The notes below the pieces were generated by a model. That model saw nothing but the letters and a program-made list of their open reading frames with translations. It made no database searches and was not told where the DNA came from. A DNA stretch of 16,953 nt from Candidatus Thalassarchaeum betae (lineage in GTDB: Archaea; Thermoplasmatota; Poseidoniia; Poseidoniales; Thalassarchaeaceae): contig JAKUUO010000026.1 of NCBI GenBank assembly GCA_022448665.1, positions 1 through 16,953 of the forward strand, in the 5' to 3' direction. Positions 1-7,186 of the stretch are shown one piece after another. Both the position numbers and the translations under genes were made by a program. Every line of letters starts with the position of its first letter. Within the stretch, counting starts at the first letter, position 1.

Positions 1-735
1 CTCACTATGGTAGGCTATGTGATTTGGTCAACTCGCGATGGCGAGGTGTACGTGGACGAGGCCCTAGCGGGTGCGGATGGGTCAGAAGTCGGAACACCGA
101 CCTACTTCGAGCTCTTCCACGTTCACGCTCAGGCTGTCGAGGAGACTGTCAATCACATGCTAACAGCAGTAAACATCGCAGCAGACGGGGGGGATCCAAG
201 CGAAGCCATAGAAGCGACTATCTCAGCTGAGTTGAGGGCTGACAATGTGAAGAACGATTTGCGAAGAAGGGTTGGTTCGGGCAAGTGGAACCTGTTGATG
301 AGGTCCGATGACTTCTATCACATGCTGGCTCGTCAGGACCGCATCGCCGACTACGCCCAGAACGTCGCGGAGCAGCTGTCCTTCAGACCTCTCTACGACA
401 ATGTAGAGGCCAAAGCCCTGCTCAAGGAGATGGCAGGAGCGGTCGCCAAGACCGCTGCCATCTACGAAGACGCTGTCGAAGCACTGCGTGACCTGACGCT
501 GTCCGGATACACCAAGGCCGGACGAGAGAGGCTGGGGGGACTGATTGACGATGTCAATCTGGCAGAGCACGAGAGTGACCTGGTCGAGAGCCGGGCCGCT
601 GGATTCGTGTTCAGCATTGGCCAAGACGACCCGCTGGCTGCTGTCCACATGTATAGAGTCCTGCAGCGTCTTGACGATGTGTCCAATGCCTGCGAGACCG
701 CTGCAAACGCCTTCCTGCCGATAGTGTACAACTGA
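1..735 (+). CDS. DUF47 / PhoU-like phosphate-transport accessory protein (5' end possibly outside window)
   Basis: This is an all-helical protein of the DUF47 (TIGR00153) family, distant relatives of PhoU. Such proteins usually sit beside Pit-type phosphate permeases and are thought to regulate phosphate uptake from the cytoplasm. Seen here, counting from the ATG at position 7 (242 aa): the family's acidic/charged signature lies around residues 75-88 (E75, A78-D79, K82, L85). It is followed by D101, a hydrophobic LL-type stretch and D111-R-I-A-D, the usual spacing of the two metal-binding-like helices. The reading frame stays open to the left edge (CTC ACT before the ATG), so the true start may be further upstream; the first 30 residues are not typical of the family. 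The expected Pit transporter is not in the window and may lie to the left. The TGA stop abuts the stop of the convergent PAP2 gene. Family assignment is confident; the exact role is inferred. Confidence 0.8.
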   Translation, partial: LTMVGYVIWSTRDGEVYVDEALAGADGSEVGTPTYFELFHVHAQAVEETVNHMLTAVNIAADGGDPSEAIEATISAELRADNVKNDLRRRVGSGKWNLLMRSDDFYHMLARQDRIADYAQNVAEQLSFRPLYDNVEAKALLKEMAGAVAKTAAIYEDAVEALRDLTLSGYTKAGRERLGGLIDDVNLAEHESDLVESRAAGFVFSIGQDDPLAAVHMYRVLQRLDDVSNACETAANAFLPIVYN

Positions 736-1521
736 TCAGGCCCAACCTGCGTCCTCGGCGATTTGTTCTGGTGACTCTCTCTCGGCCAGCGCAAGTGCAT
801 ACTCAAACAGCTTCCACGCCAACATAGCTGTGGCGAGCCCGGTGGCCAAGTCAAACAGATAGTGCTGCTTGGTAGTCAGAATGCTCACGCACAGCAGTGC
901 GTATTCAACCCACAGGAGGATGAGGAAGGCTTTGGCCAGTGGCTTTCCCTCGTGCTCTCGGTTGACCCAGAGGGTCATCAACCTCGCAAGCAGGTATGAG
1001 TGGACTATGTGCAGGCTCGGCCAGGCGTTCCACGGATTGTCGGAGAAGTGGATGAACCCGAACAACGAGGCTTCCAGACCGCTCAGCGAGTCCATGTCGA
1101 GTTGATCTCTGAGGTCTATCTCTGCTGGGAATGCTAGGAAGAAGAAAGTGCAGAACAGAGTCATAAGAATCAGACCCTGCATAGCCAGGATCAGTTCGAC
1201 TCGTCCCCTGTCGTGCCTCGGGCAGACCGCGAGCGTGGTTGGGTAGAACAGATAGAGCGCCGCGTATGGGATAATCATCCAGTTGACCGCAGGGATTTCC
1301 CGGTCCAGCCATAGCTCCGGGTCCCAGACCGTATCGAGGTAGTGCGCGGCTATGTTGTTGGAGCCGAAGTAGGGGACTGCGATGAAAAGTAGACCGAGCA
1401 GGAATATCTCGAGCGGGAACCAATATCCGCCCATCCTCTCCCTACGGGACCACGTTGACCTCCAGAACCCCCTCCAAGGCATCACCAGCGCGTGGATGCG
1501 AGTCGGGTGTGGCTTATCCAT
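736..1521 (-). CDS. PAP2-superfamily integral membrane phosphatase/phosphotransferase
   Basis: This is a multi-pass membrane protein of the PAP2 superfamily, closest in look to the inositolphosphotransferase (Aur1-like) branch. Those enzymes act on lipid phosphates or transfer phospho-head groups at the membrane. From the ATG at 1521 (261 aa), hydrophobic segments appear at roughly residues 38-50, 83-99, 109-131, 174-184, 198-216 and 225-245. The catalytic block S169-L-H171 (NAWPSLH) and the second block with H220 and D224 (TKQHYLFD) are both present. A lysine stands where classic PAP2 enzymes have arginine. The start was chosen because GGTG (1526-1529) lies four bases upstream. An alternative GTG at 1554 would overlap the symporter stop by four bases (GTGA) and add 11 residues. 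It is last in the minus-strand run after the symporter. In an archaeon a lipid or polyprenyl-phosphate substrate is plausible but not shown. Confidence 0.75.
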   Translation of the reverse strand: MDKPHPTRIHALVMPWRGFWRSTWSRRERMGGYWFPLEIFLLGLLFIAVPYFGSNNIAAHYLDTVWDPELWLDREIPAVNWMIIPYAALYLFYPTTLAVCPRHDRGRVELILAMQGLILMTLFCTFFFLAFPAEIDLRDQLDMDSLSGLEASLFGFIHFSDNPWNAWPSLHIVHSYLLARLMTLWVNREHEGKPLAKAFLILLWVEYALLCVSILTTKQHYLFDLATGLATAMLAWKLFEYALALAERESPEQIAEDAGWA

Positions 1522-1550
1522 GGAGCACCGATGCGAGTCCGGCAAATGAA

Positions 1551-2975
1551 TCACGCGACTTCATCGGGCATCGCATACGAGCCTGCTACAGTCACAACAG
1601 CAGAGCCAACCAAAGCCGACATGAAGACATCGAGGTTAGCGAGGCCCCACTCGTTTGTGGGATGGAAGATGTAATCCACACCCGTGGAAACATCCGCAGT
1701 CCACGCTCCGTAGGCAACTACCGAGAGGAGTCCGGCGACCGCACCGATGAGTGCGCCCTTGGATGAAACTCTATCCCAAAGGGTCAGCAGGACCGGAGCC
1801 ACGGTAGCAGCGGCAAGGAGGTCTGCGAAGAGGAAAATCTCGAATACGCTCAGGGCGTCGATGGTGGTCGCTAGGTAAATTGCAATAGGCATCATCGCTA
1901 TGGTTGCGATTCGTGCTTGGCCAAGCTGCATCGAGCCGTTCGAGAGGTCACGTGATATGGAGGCTACCACGGCGTTCTGCAAGGTGTCGGCGCTCGAGCA
2001 GACGAGTGCGACTGCTAGGACGACGAAGGCGGCGATTAGCAGAGCACCTGCGTCCTCGATCAGGTAGAAGAAGGCGGCAGATGGGTCTTCGACGGCACCT
2101 TGTCCGGCGACCACTGTTCCCAGCACGCCCATTACGAAGACGAGAGGAAGAGCGAGACCTGCGGCCAGAAAGGCCCCCTTCCTAAGAGCCTCGTCGCTCT
2201 CCGAGGCCCATGTACGCTGCCAGTTGCCCTGAGAGAACATCTCGGCCGCGGTGATAGCCACCACCAGAGCGAGTCCGGAACTGAACGAATCCATGTAGGA
2301 CATGCTACCGATTGACCACTCGTCCTCTGGGTTGTACGCCTTGGCGTCATCGATGAGAGAGCCCAAATCAGCCCCGAACAGGATGAGCAGCAGAGCGATG
2401 ACGAGCCACAGTATCATCCAAGCCTGCCAGCGGTCGGTCTGCAGTGATGCAGGAAGCCCGCCATACGCGGTGTAGGCAGCCGTCACCGCGGCAACGGCGA
2501 CCATTGGTACAAGGGGCTCCATGCCAGCGAGAATGTCCATCGCCTTGCCGATGGCAGTGAACTCAGCGAACAGGAAGGTGAACATGTATAGTACCGAGAT
2601 TAATCCAACGTAGACCTGCATAGGCCGTCCGAGTCTCATGCTGACGTAGTCGGCCAGCGTGACGCCGTAGGGAAGTTTCTCGCGGATCAACGGCCCGACG
2701 TAGGCCAGCAGCATGAACGGTGTCGCAGAAGAGAGAGCGTAACCCACGACGTCCCAGAAGCCGCCGTAGTAGCCGACCTCCGAGGGTCCGAACAGTATCC
2801 AGATCCCTATTCCCGAAGCAAACAGGCTCAGGCCGATTCGTTGCCAGCTCTGACTCCCGCGCGCGGACAGGTAGGTGTCTGAGTCCATCTTTCGTTCGGC
2901 CGCGGCAGTGTAGCCGACGTAGCCGAAGAACGCAAGGGTCCCCAGAAGCAGGACGTAGGAGAGCAATGTGTCCAT
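1551..2975 (-). CDS. Sodium:solute symporter (SSS family), probable proline/amino-acid uptake
   Basis: This is a polytopic Na+-coupled importer of the sodium:solute symporter (PutP/SglT) family, 474 aa, the usual length. Visible features: an N-terminal hydrophobic segment at residues 5-23, and the glycine-rich first core helices at about 46-70 (SLFASGIGIW region) and 76-93. Next come the family-typical short loop before a helix with TDRWQ at 180-184, and about twelve hydrophobic stretches in total. The SSS family carries proline, pantothenate, sugars, urea and others, and I cannot read the substrate from sequence alone. The gene begins on the last base of the upstream dehydrogenase stop (TGATG, one-base overlap) and has a strong SD, so the two proteins should be made together. 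This makes proline or a related amino acid the best guess. The family call is secure; the substrate is inference. Confidence 0.87.
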   Translation of the reverse strand: MDTLLSYVLLLGTLAFFGYVGYTAAAERKMDSDTYLSARGSQSWQRIGLSLFASGIGIWILFGPSEVGYYGGFWDVVGYALSSATPFMLLAYVGPLIREKLPYGVTLADYVSMRLGRPMQVYVGLISVLYMFTFLFAEFTAIGKAMDILAGMEPLVPMVAVAAVTAAYTAYGGLPASLQTDRWQAWMILWLVIALLLILFGADLGSLIDDAKAYNPEDEWSIGSMSYMDSFSSGLALVVAITAAEMFSQGNWQRTWASESDEALRKGAFLAAGLALPLVFVMGVLGTVVAGQGAVEDPSAAFFYLIEDAGALLIAAFVVLAVALVCSSADTLQNAVVASISRDLSNGSMQLGQARIATIAMMPIAIYLATTIDALSVFEIFLFADLLAAATVAPVLLTLWDRVSSKGALIGAVAGLLSVVAYGAWTADVSTGVDYIFHPTNEWGLANLDVFMSALVGSAVVTVAGSYAMPDEVA

Positions 2976-4594
2976 CAGTCATCACCCATGAACGGGTAAG
3001 TCCAGTCCTGGGGTATGTCGATGGTTCGCTTGACAGATCGCGGGCTGATCCAGCGAAGCAGGTTCAACGGCCCGCCTGCCTTGTCGTTGGTGCCGCTGGC
3101 TCGCGCCCCTCCGAACGGCTGCTGCCCTACGACAGCACCTGTCGGCTTGTCGTTGATGTAGAAGTTCCCTGCAGTGAAACGCAGTGCATCGAAAGCTGTC
3201 TGGATGTTCTCCTCTGAGGATGAGAAGATCGAGCCGGTGAGGGCGTAGGGAGAAGCCTCATCGCATATCCTCAGGACGTCCTCGAAATCGCCGTCATCGT
3301 AGACGTAGACGGTGAGGACAGGCCCGAATATCTCCTCGACCATTGTCTCAGAGGTGGGATTCGTCGTGACGATTATGGTCGGCTCGATGAACCATCCAGT
3401 GCTGTCGTCTGACCTACCACCGACGGCGACCTCGCAGCAGTCCCGGCCGCTGGCCCGCTCGATGTAGCCGGTGATCTTGTCGAATGCACGCTGGTCGATG
3501 ACTGCTGTCATGAAGTTCGTGAAGTCGCGCGCGTCGCCCATCTTGATCCCGCCAATCTCGGCGCAGAGGTCGTCCGAGATGGCGTCCCATACCGAGCTCG
3601 GGACGTAAGCGCGGCTGGCAGCGGAGCACTTCTGGCCTTGGTACTCGAAGGCGCCGCGGAGCAGCGCGACCAGCAGCCCTTGGCGGTCGCAGTCTGGGTG
3701 GGCGACGACGAAGTCCTTGCCTCCGGTCTCCCCGACTATGCGAGGGTAGGAGCGTAGATTCGGAAGTGCGAGCCCGATCTCCTGCCACAGCCCCTGGAAG
3801 GTTGCGGTCGAGCCGGTGAAGTGCAGTCCGGCGAAGTCAGGGTTGGCTAGCGCGATCTCGGTGATTTCGGCGCCCGAGCCGGGTAGGAAGTTGATGACGC
3901 CGGCAGGCAGGCCGGCCTCCAGCATCAGCCGCATCAGCATGTAGTTCGAGTGGTACGAGTTGCGGCTGGGCTTCCACACGCATGTGCAGCCGACCAGCGC
4001 TGGCGCGCTGGGCAGGTTTCCTGCTATACTGGTGAAGTTGAACGGGGTAATGGCCAGGACGAATCCCTCGAGGGGGCGGATCTCAGTGGAGTTCTCGACG
4101 CCGCTCGGGGATATCGGGGGCTGGAGGTAGTCGTGAAAGCCGCGCGCGTAGTGGCAGTTGAAGCGCCAGAAGTCGATGAGTTCGCAGGCAGCGTCTATCT
4201 CCGCCTGGAGCACCGTCTTCGACTGGTTCAGCATGGTGGAGGCGTTGACTCTCATGCGCCAGTCGCCTGCCAGAAGGTCGGCGCATCGCTCGAAGATCGC
4301 GCAGCGGCCCTCGAGACCTAGTTCGATCCAAGCCTGTTGCGCGTCGACAGCGGCAGCGCAAGCAGCCTCCATCTCCTCCCTGCCCGCTAGGTGGACGTTG
4401 GCGAGTATGTGCCCGTGGTCGTGCGGGATGACCTGAGTGGTCGTCGTGCCGGTGTAAACCTCCTCGCCGTTGATGATGCAGGGTATCTCGATGACCTCAC
4501 CCATCTGACGGTCCATCTCTGACTGCAGGAGCGCCCTCTCCTCGGAACCGGGAGCGTATCCAAGAATCGGTTCGTTTGCAGGATGGTTCGCCAC
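2975..4594 (-). CDS. pruA: Delta-1-pyrroline-5-carboxylate (L-glutamate gamma-semialdehyde) dehydrogenase, group 1
   Basis: This enzyme oxidises L-glutamate gamma-semialdehyde (open form of P5C) to glutamate with NAD+, the second step of proline breakdown. The 539-aa length and the N-terminal NEPILGYAPGS block at residues 7-17 match the group 1, ALDH4A1-like form rather than the bacterial PutA/RocA type. Aldehyde-dehydrogenase landmarks are complete: the oxyanion Asn186 in PFNFT, the Rossmann-side WKPSRNS at 207-213, FTGST at 259-263, general base Glu289 in GETGGK, nucleophile Cys323 in GQKCSA, and EIFGPV at 421-426. FGGARASGTNDKAGG at 494-508 is the C-terminal signature. The start is GTG: it is the only usable start between an in-frame stop at 4604-4606 and the conserved N terminus, and no good SD precedes it. 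The downstream symporter overlaps by one base. No proline dehydrogenase is in the window, so P5C could come from proline, arginine or ornithine. Confidence 0.92.
   Translation of the reverse strand: MANHPANEPILGYAPGSEERALLQSEMDRQMGEVIEIPCIINGEEVYTGTTTTQVIPHDHGHILANVHLAGREEMEAACAAAVDAQQAWIELGLEGRCAIFERCADLLAGDWRMRVNASTMLNQSKTVLQAEIDAACELIDFWRFNCHYARGFHDYLQPPISPSGVENSTEIRPLEGFVLAITPFNFTSIAGNLPSAPALVGCTCVWKPSRNSYHSNYMLMRLMLEAGLPAGVINFLPGSGAEITEIALANPDFAGLHFTGSTATFQGLWQEIGLALPNLRSYPRIVGETGGKDFVVAHPDCDRQGLLVALLRGAFEYQGQKCSAASRAYVPSSVWDAISDDLCAEIGGIKMGDARDFTNFMTAVIDQRAFDKITGYIERASGRDCCEVAVGGRSDDSTGWFIEPTIIVTTNPTSETMVEEIFGPVLTVYVYDDGDFEDVLRICDEASPYALTGSIFSSSEENIQTAFDALRFTAGNFYINDKPTGAVVGQQPFGGARASGTNDKAGGPLNLLRWISPRSVKRTIDIPQDWTYPFMGDD
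2981..2987 (-). promoter_or_regulatory. Ribosome-binding site of the SSS symporter
   Basis: On the minus strand this reads GGGTGAT, an archaeal anti-SD match, five bases before the symporter ATG. It lies inside the last codons of the dehydrogenase gene and, with the TGATG junction, indicates translational coupling. Confidence 0.65.
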
Positions 4595-4639
4595 GACCGC
4601 GAGTCAGGGAAGTTGCCTTTGATGATTGCGAGTGCCGAT

Positions 4640-4927
4640 TCAGGTCCACTCGGTCGGCTCGTCCTTCTTCGCCTTCTTCCAAGCGCGCCAGCACGACTTG
4701 CACACCGTGACTCGGCGCGAGTCCTTGTTGAGCCCCGACTCGCCCCAAACATCAGCGGCCCTGTCGAAGGCCAGTTTGCGGCCTCCGATCTTCTTGTCGG
4801 CCCAGTTGTCACAGCCGGCGACATCGCACTTGACCTCGCCAACGTACTCCTCGACCGACTTCTCCTCAGAGCCGGCCGCTGCTGCCGCGGCCTGACGCCT
4901 CTTGTGGGCCTTGGACTTGAATCCCAT
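4640..4927 (-). CDS. Small four-cysteine (putative zinc-binding) protein, function unknown
   Basis: I do not recognise this 95-aa protein. It has a basic start (MGFKSKAHKRR), an alanine run at residues 13-18 and then an acidic linker. A compact domain at about 33-85 has Cys34-X4-Cys39 and Cys76-X2-Cys79, spacing that suits a single zinc site of treble-clef or split-ribbon type. The C-terminal part is rich in Lys, Arg and Trp (CKSCWRAWKKAKK), which would suit nucleic-acid or ribosome binding. The segment between the Cys pairs (residues 40-75) is hydrophilic and contains KIGGRKLAFDRAADVWGESGL. It sits 23 bp after the purA stop and 45 bp before the dehydrogenase start, on the same strand. It is probably real: it fills the gap between two certain genes, keeps an open frame, and has coherent motif spacing. 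No SD is evident. Confidence 0.65.
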   Translation of the reverse strand: MGFKSKAHKRRQAAAAAAGSEEKSVEEYVGEVKCDVAGCDNWADKKIGGRKLAFDRAADVWGESGLNKDSRRVTVCKSCWRAWKKAKKDEPTEWT

Positions 4928-4950
4928 GGCGACTGGCCAAAGTGGCCCGC

Positions 4951-6297
4951 TTAGAAGGTTGCCTCGACAGAGGGGGAGTCGAACGGCCCTCCTGCCTTAG
5001 CTATGGACGCCCGGCGGTCGGGACCGATGCCGATGCTCACCACGGGCACCCCCGCGAGATGCTCGATGCGCTCGATGTAAGCCCTGATGGTGACTGGCAT
5101 GACGTCGAATCCTACGCCCTCGGACCTCGATGCTTCGGCCATGTGAATCCACTCGTCCTGAGTCATGGCTGGGAAGCCCGTGTGAGTCTCGTAAATCGGA
5201 GAGCAGCGGGCTAGGTCCTCACTCGTGGTCGGCATGACGTGGAGTGTTTTGCCATCCATCTCGTAGCCGATACAAATCTTGAGTTCGTCCAAGCCGCCCA
5301 GGACGTCCAACTTGGTGATGACCAGTCCGGTATACCCGTTGATTCGGTGGCTCTCACGCAGGGCGACCATGTCGAGCCAGCCGGTGCGTCGGGGCCTGCC
5401 GGTGGTGGTGCCGTACTCGTTGCCTACCTGCGCCATGTGCCTGCCAGGGCCCTCGTCGAGGGAGAGTTCGGAAGGGAACGGGCCGTTGCCCACACGCGTG
5501 GTGTAGGCCTTCGAGATGCCGAAACACTGGTCGACGTGCCCGGGGTGTATCCCCGCGCCGTGAGTGGCGTTGGCTCTGCTGGTGACAGAGGAGGTGACGA
5601 AGGGGTAGGTGCCTTGATCGATGTCGAGCATGGCGCCTTGCGCCCCTTCGAGTAAGATTCGCTCGCCGTTCCTCAGAGCGAGATCGACCATCAGTCCGGT
5701 GGGCTTGATGGCTTCGGAGTATCTGTCGAGCACCCATTGGAGGTCAGCCCGCAGCGTCTCCGGTTCGATGCTCTGCTCGACCCCTACTGTAGCGAGTTGC
5801 TTGTTCATACGCTCAGCGGCGGCTTGGACGGCCTCTGTGTCGTCCACTATGTTTGCGAGGTCAGCGAACCTGATTCCGACCCTCTCGATGCGGTCGCGGT
5901 AAGTCGGGCCGATTCCACGGCCCGTGGTGCCCACGAGTTCGTCGGCACCGTCGTAGAGCCTGTGGAAGGGCAGGATTATCGAGGCCCGCTCACTGATGAA
6001 CAGCCGCTTGCCTTCGGGCCTCTCGCCGGTGAGTTCATGCCACTTTTCCAGTTCCTCATCGAGCACCCAAGGATCGATCACCATGCCGTCACCGAGGACG
6101 AGGTTGCAGTGATTATAGGTCACCCCAGAGGGTATCTGATGGAGTTTGAGTGTCGTATCGCCGAGGACGATGGTGTGGCCGGCGTTGTTGCCGCCCTGGA
6201 AACGGACGGTCCATGTTGAATGGTTGGCCAGCTGGTCTATGGCCTTGCCTTTGCCTTCGTCTCCCCACTGAGCTCCAAGCACGACGCTGGCAGGCAC
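4951..6297 (-). CDS. purA: Adenylosuccinate synthetase
   Basis: PurA joins IMP and aspartate using GTP, the committed step from IMP to AMP, in the cytoplasm. From the GTG at 6297 the protein is 448 aa. Active-site residues fall at nearly the same numbers as in the bacterial enzyme: Asp13 in the WGDEGKGK loop (11-18) and His41 in GGNNAGH (35-41). Other landmarks are the GTTGRGIGPTYRDR IMP-binding stretch, LLEGAQG, VGNGPFPSE, TTTGRPRRTGWLD and VITKLDVL. I chose GTG 6297 because GAGG (6303-6306) lies five bases upstream and the N terminus then has normal length. The frame stays open to an ATG at 6483, but those extra 62 residues are Pro/Ser-rich, not PurA-like, and would run into the divergent rpl40e coding region. 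A second GTG at 6312 has no SD. purA heads the minus-strand run and is divergent from rpl40e. Confidence 0.95.
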   Translation of the reverse strand: MPASVVLGAQWGDEGKGKAIDQLANHSTWTVRFQGGNNAGHTIVLGDTTLKLHQIPSGVTYNHCNLVLGDGMVIDPWVLDEELEKWHELTGERPEGKRLFISERASIILPFHRLYDGADELVGTTGRGIGPTYRDRIERVGIRFADLANIVDDTEAVQAAAERMNKQLATVGVEQSIEPETLRADLQWVLDRYSEAIKPTGLMVDLALRNGERILLEGAQGAMLDIDQGTYPFVTSSVTSRANATHGAGIHPGHVDQCFGISKAYTTRVGNGPFPSELSLDEGPGRHMAQVGNEYGTTTGRPRRTGWLDMVALRESHRINGYTGLVITKLDVLGGLDELKICIGYEMDGKTLHVMPTTSEDLARCSPIYETHTGFPAMTQDEWIHMAEASRSEGVGFDVMPVTIRAYIERIEHLAGVPVVSIGIGPDRRASIAKAGGPFDSPSVEATF

Positions 6298-6413
6298 CGT
6301 AGCCTCGGGCACTATGGATGGCGGATGAATGCTTTGGCGGGGAACAATTCTGTTTTCCGGGAGATTTCCCGGTGGGAAGCGATTATGAAGGGCCGGTAGG
6401 TCGGCCGGTCTGC
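6298..6413. promoter_or_regulatory. Divergent purA / rpl40e intergenic promoter region with short inverted repeat
   Basis: This 116-bp gap separates two divergently read housekeeping genes and must hold both promoters. On the plus strand TTATGAAG (6383-6390) is a weak TATA-like element about 25-30 bases before the rpl40e ATG, which would give a nearly leaderless transcript. A 6-bp inverted repeat with a 4-base centre, CCGGGA-GATT-TCCCGG, occupies 6357-6372 and could be an operator. I see no convincing TATA box for purA. The assignment of individual elements is weak; the existence of promoters here follows from the gene layout. Confidence 0.4.
6303..6306 (-). promoter_or_regulatory. Ribosome-binding site that selects the purA start
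   Basis: The minus strand reads GAGG followed by five bases and GTG. This favours the start at 6297 over GTG 6312 (no SD) and over the long frame from 6483. Confidence 0.55.
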
Positions 6414-6569
6414 ATGGCTCAGAGGCACCCAGAGGCAGAGGCACGTCTGCTGAAGAAGTGGATTTGCATGCGCTGCTCGGCAACCCACAGAGGACGCAAG
6501 CCGAGGGTGTGCCGCAAGTGCGGATACACGGGCATGCGAATCAAGGCTGCCGAGCGCAGGAAGACATGA
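6414..6569 (+). CDS. rpl40e: 50S ribosomal protein L40e
   Basis: This is a small zinc-ribbon protein of the large ribosomal subunit, found in archaea and eukaryotes (where it is made as a ubiquitin fusion) but not bacteria. From the ATG at 6414 it is 51 aa, normal for the free archaeal protein. It opens with the conserved HPEAEARLL block, then ICMRC and VCRKCGYTGMR supply the two Cys-X2-Cys pairs (Cys18/Cys21 and Cys33/Cys36). The tail is basic. The frame is open upstream to 6318, but that extension has no family similarity and lies in the promoter region. The stop codon overlaps the exporter start in ATGA, so this ribosomal gene is co-translated with an amino-acid exporter, an unusual partner. 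Confidence 0.95.
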   Translation: MAQRHPEAEARLLKKWICMRCSATHRGRKPRVCRKCGYTGMRIKAAERRKT

Positions 6570-7186
6570 ACATGGGCCTCGGGTCTGCAGGGCTCGAGGG
6601 TTTCGCCCTCAGTATCGGGCTCATACTCGCACTAGGCCCTCAGAACGTCTTCGTCCTCAGACAGGGACTTCTCCGCTCGCACGTCTTCGCTGTTTGCCTA
6701 ATCTGCGCACTGGCTGACGCCAGTCTGATTGCAGCTGGAGTTCTGGGCGTCGGCTCGGTGCTGTCTGAGATGGAAGACGCAGCGGTCTGGATCGCTGTAT
6801 TCGCAGCCGCCTTCTTGATTGGGTACGGATTGCTGCGAATCAGATCGGCGATGGATCCGGAGGGAATGGTAACCGAGGGGGATGGCGAGAGCGAGCTCGG
6901 GCCGACTATTGCCGCCGCACTCGCCTTCACCTTCCTCAATCCGCACGTGTATGTCGACACCCTGCTGCTGATCGGAGGGGCCTCCAGCAGATATCTGGGG
7001 GATGAGAGGCTGGCCTTCGGAATCGGTGCTGCTACGGCCTCTTTCGTATTCTTCTTCTCCCTAGGATATGGCGCGAAGATGCTCTCGCCGGTGCTGAACA
7101 ACCCCAAGGCGTGGAGAGTAATCGACCTAGGCATAGCCTGCATCATGTTCGTCATCGCGGGTGCGATTCTCGGGCCTCACATCTGA
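6566..7186 (+). CDS. LysE/ArgO-family amino-acid exporter
   Basis: This is a six-helix inner-membrane exporter of the LysE/ArgO (RhtB) superfamily, which expels basic or other amino acids to avoid toxic build-up. From the ATG at 6566 it is 206 aa, the family length. Visible: the N-terminal helix with LALGPQNVFVLRQG (residues 18-31), which is the LysE/ArgO signature. A second helix pair follows at about 35-85, then a charged loop with EGDGESELG (about 105-113). LNPHVYVDTLLLIGG (about 127-141) is the conserved mid-protein motif, and two C-terminal helices close the protein. The start shares ATGA with the rpl40e stop and has AGGA just upstream; ATG 6572 is an alternative two codons later. The 3' end overlaps the convergent class V PLP gene by ten bases. 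Lys or Arg as substrate is likely from the motif, not proven. Confidence 0.87.
   Translation: MNMGLGSAGLEGFALSIGLILALGPQNVFVLRQGLLRSHVFAVCLICALADASLIAAGVLGVGSVLSEMEDAAVWIAVFAAAFLIGYGLLRIRSAMDPEGMVTEGDGESELGPTIAAALAFTFLNPHVYVDTLLLIGGASSRYLGDERLAFGIGAATASFVFFFSLGYGAKMLSPVLNNPKAWRVIDLGIACIMFVIAGAILGPHI

Noticed and set aside
4387..4842. Minus-strand frame of 151 aa across the start of the dehydrogenase gene
   Set aside because: It is Arg/Ser/Thr-rich and overlaps both the dehydrogenase N terminus and the four-cysteine protein in another frame, with no recognisable motif.
5737..6219. Plus-strand frame of 160 aa opposite purA
   Set aside because: It is a shadow of the conserved purA frame with no independent signal.
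6318..6413. Upstream extension of rpl40e from ATG 6318
   Set aside because: The 32 extra residues do not resemble L40e, and they occupy the divergent promoter gap.
6298..6483. N-terminal extension of purA (62 residues from ATG 6483)
   Set aside because: It is Pro/Ser-rich with no PurA similarity and overlaps the certain rpl40e coding region. GTG 6297 with a GAGG site gives the normal N terminus.
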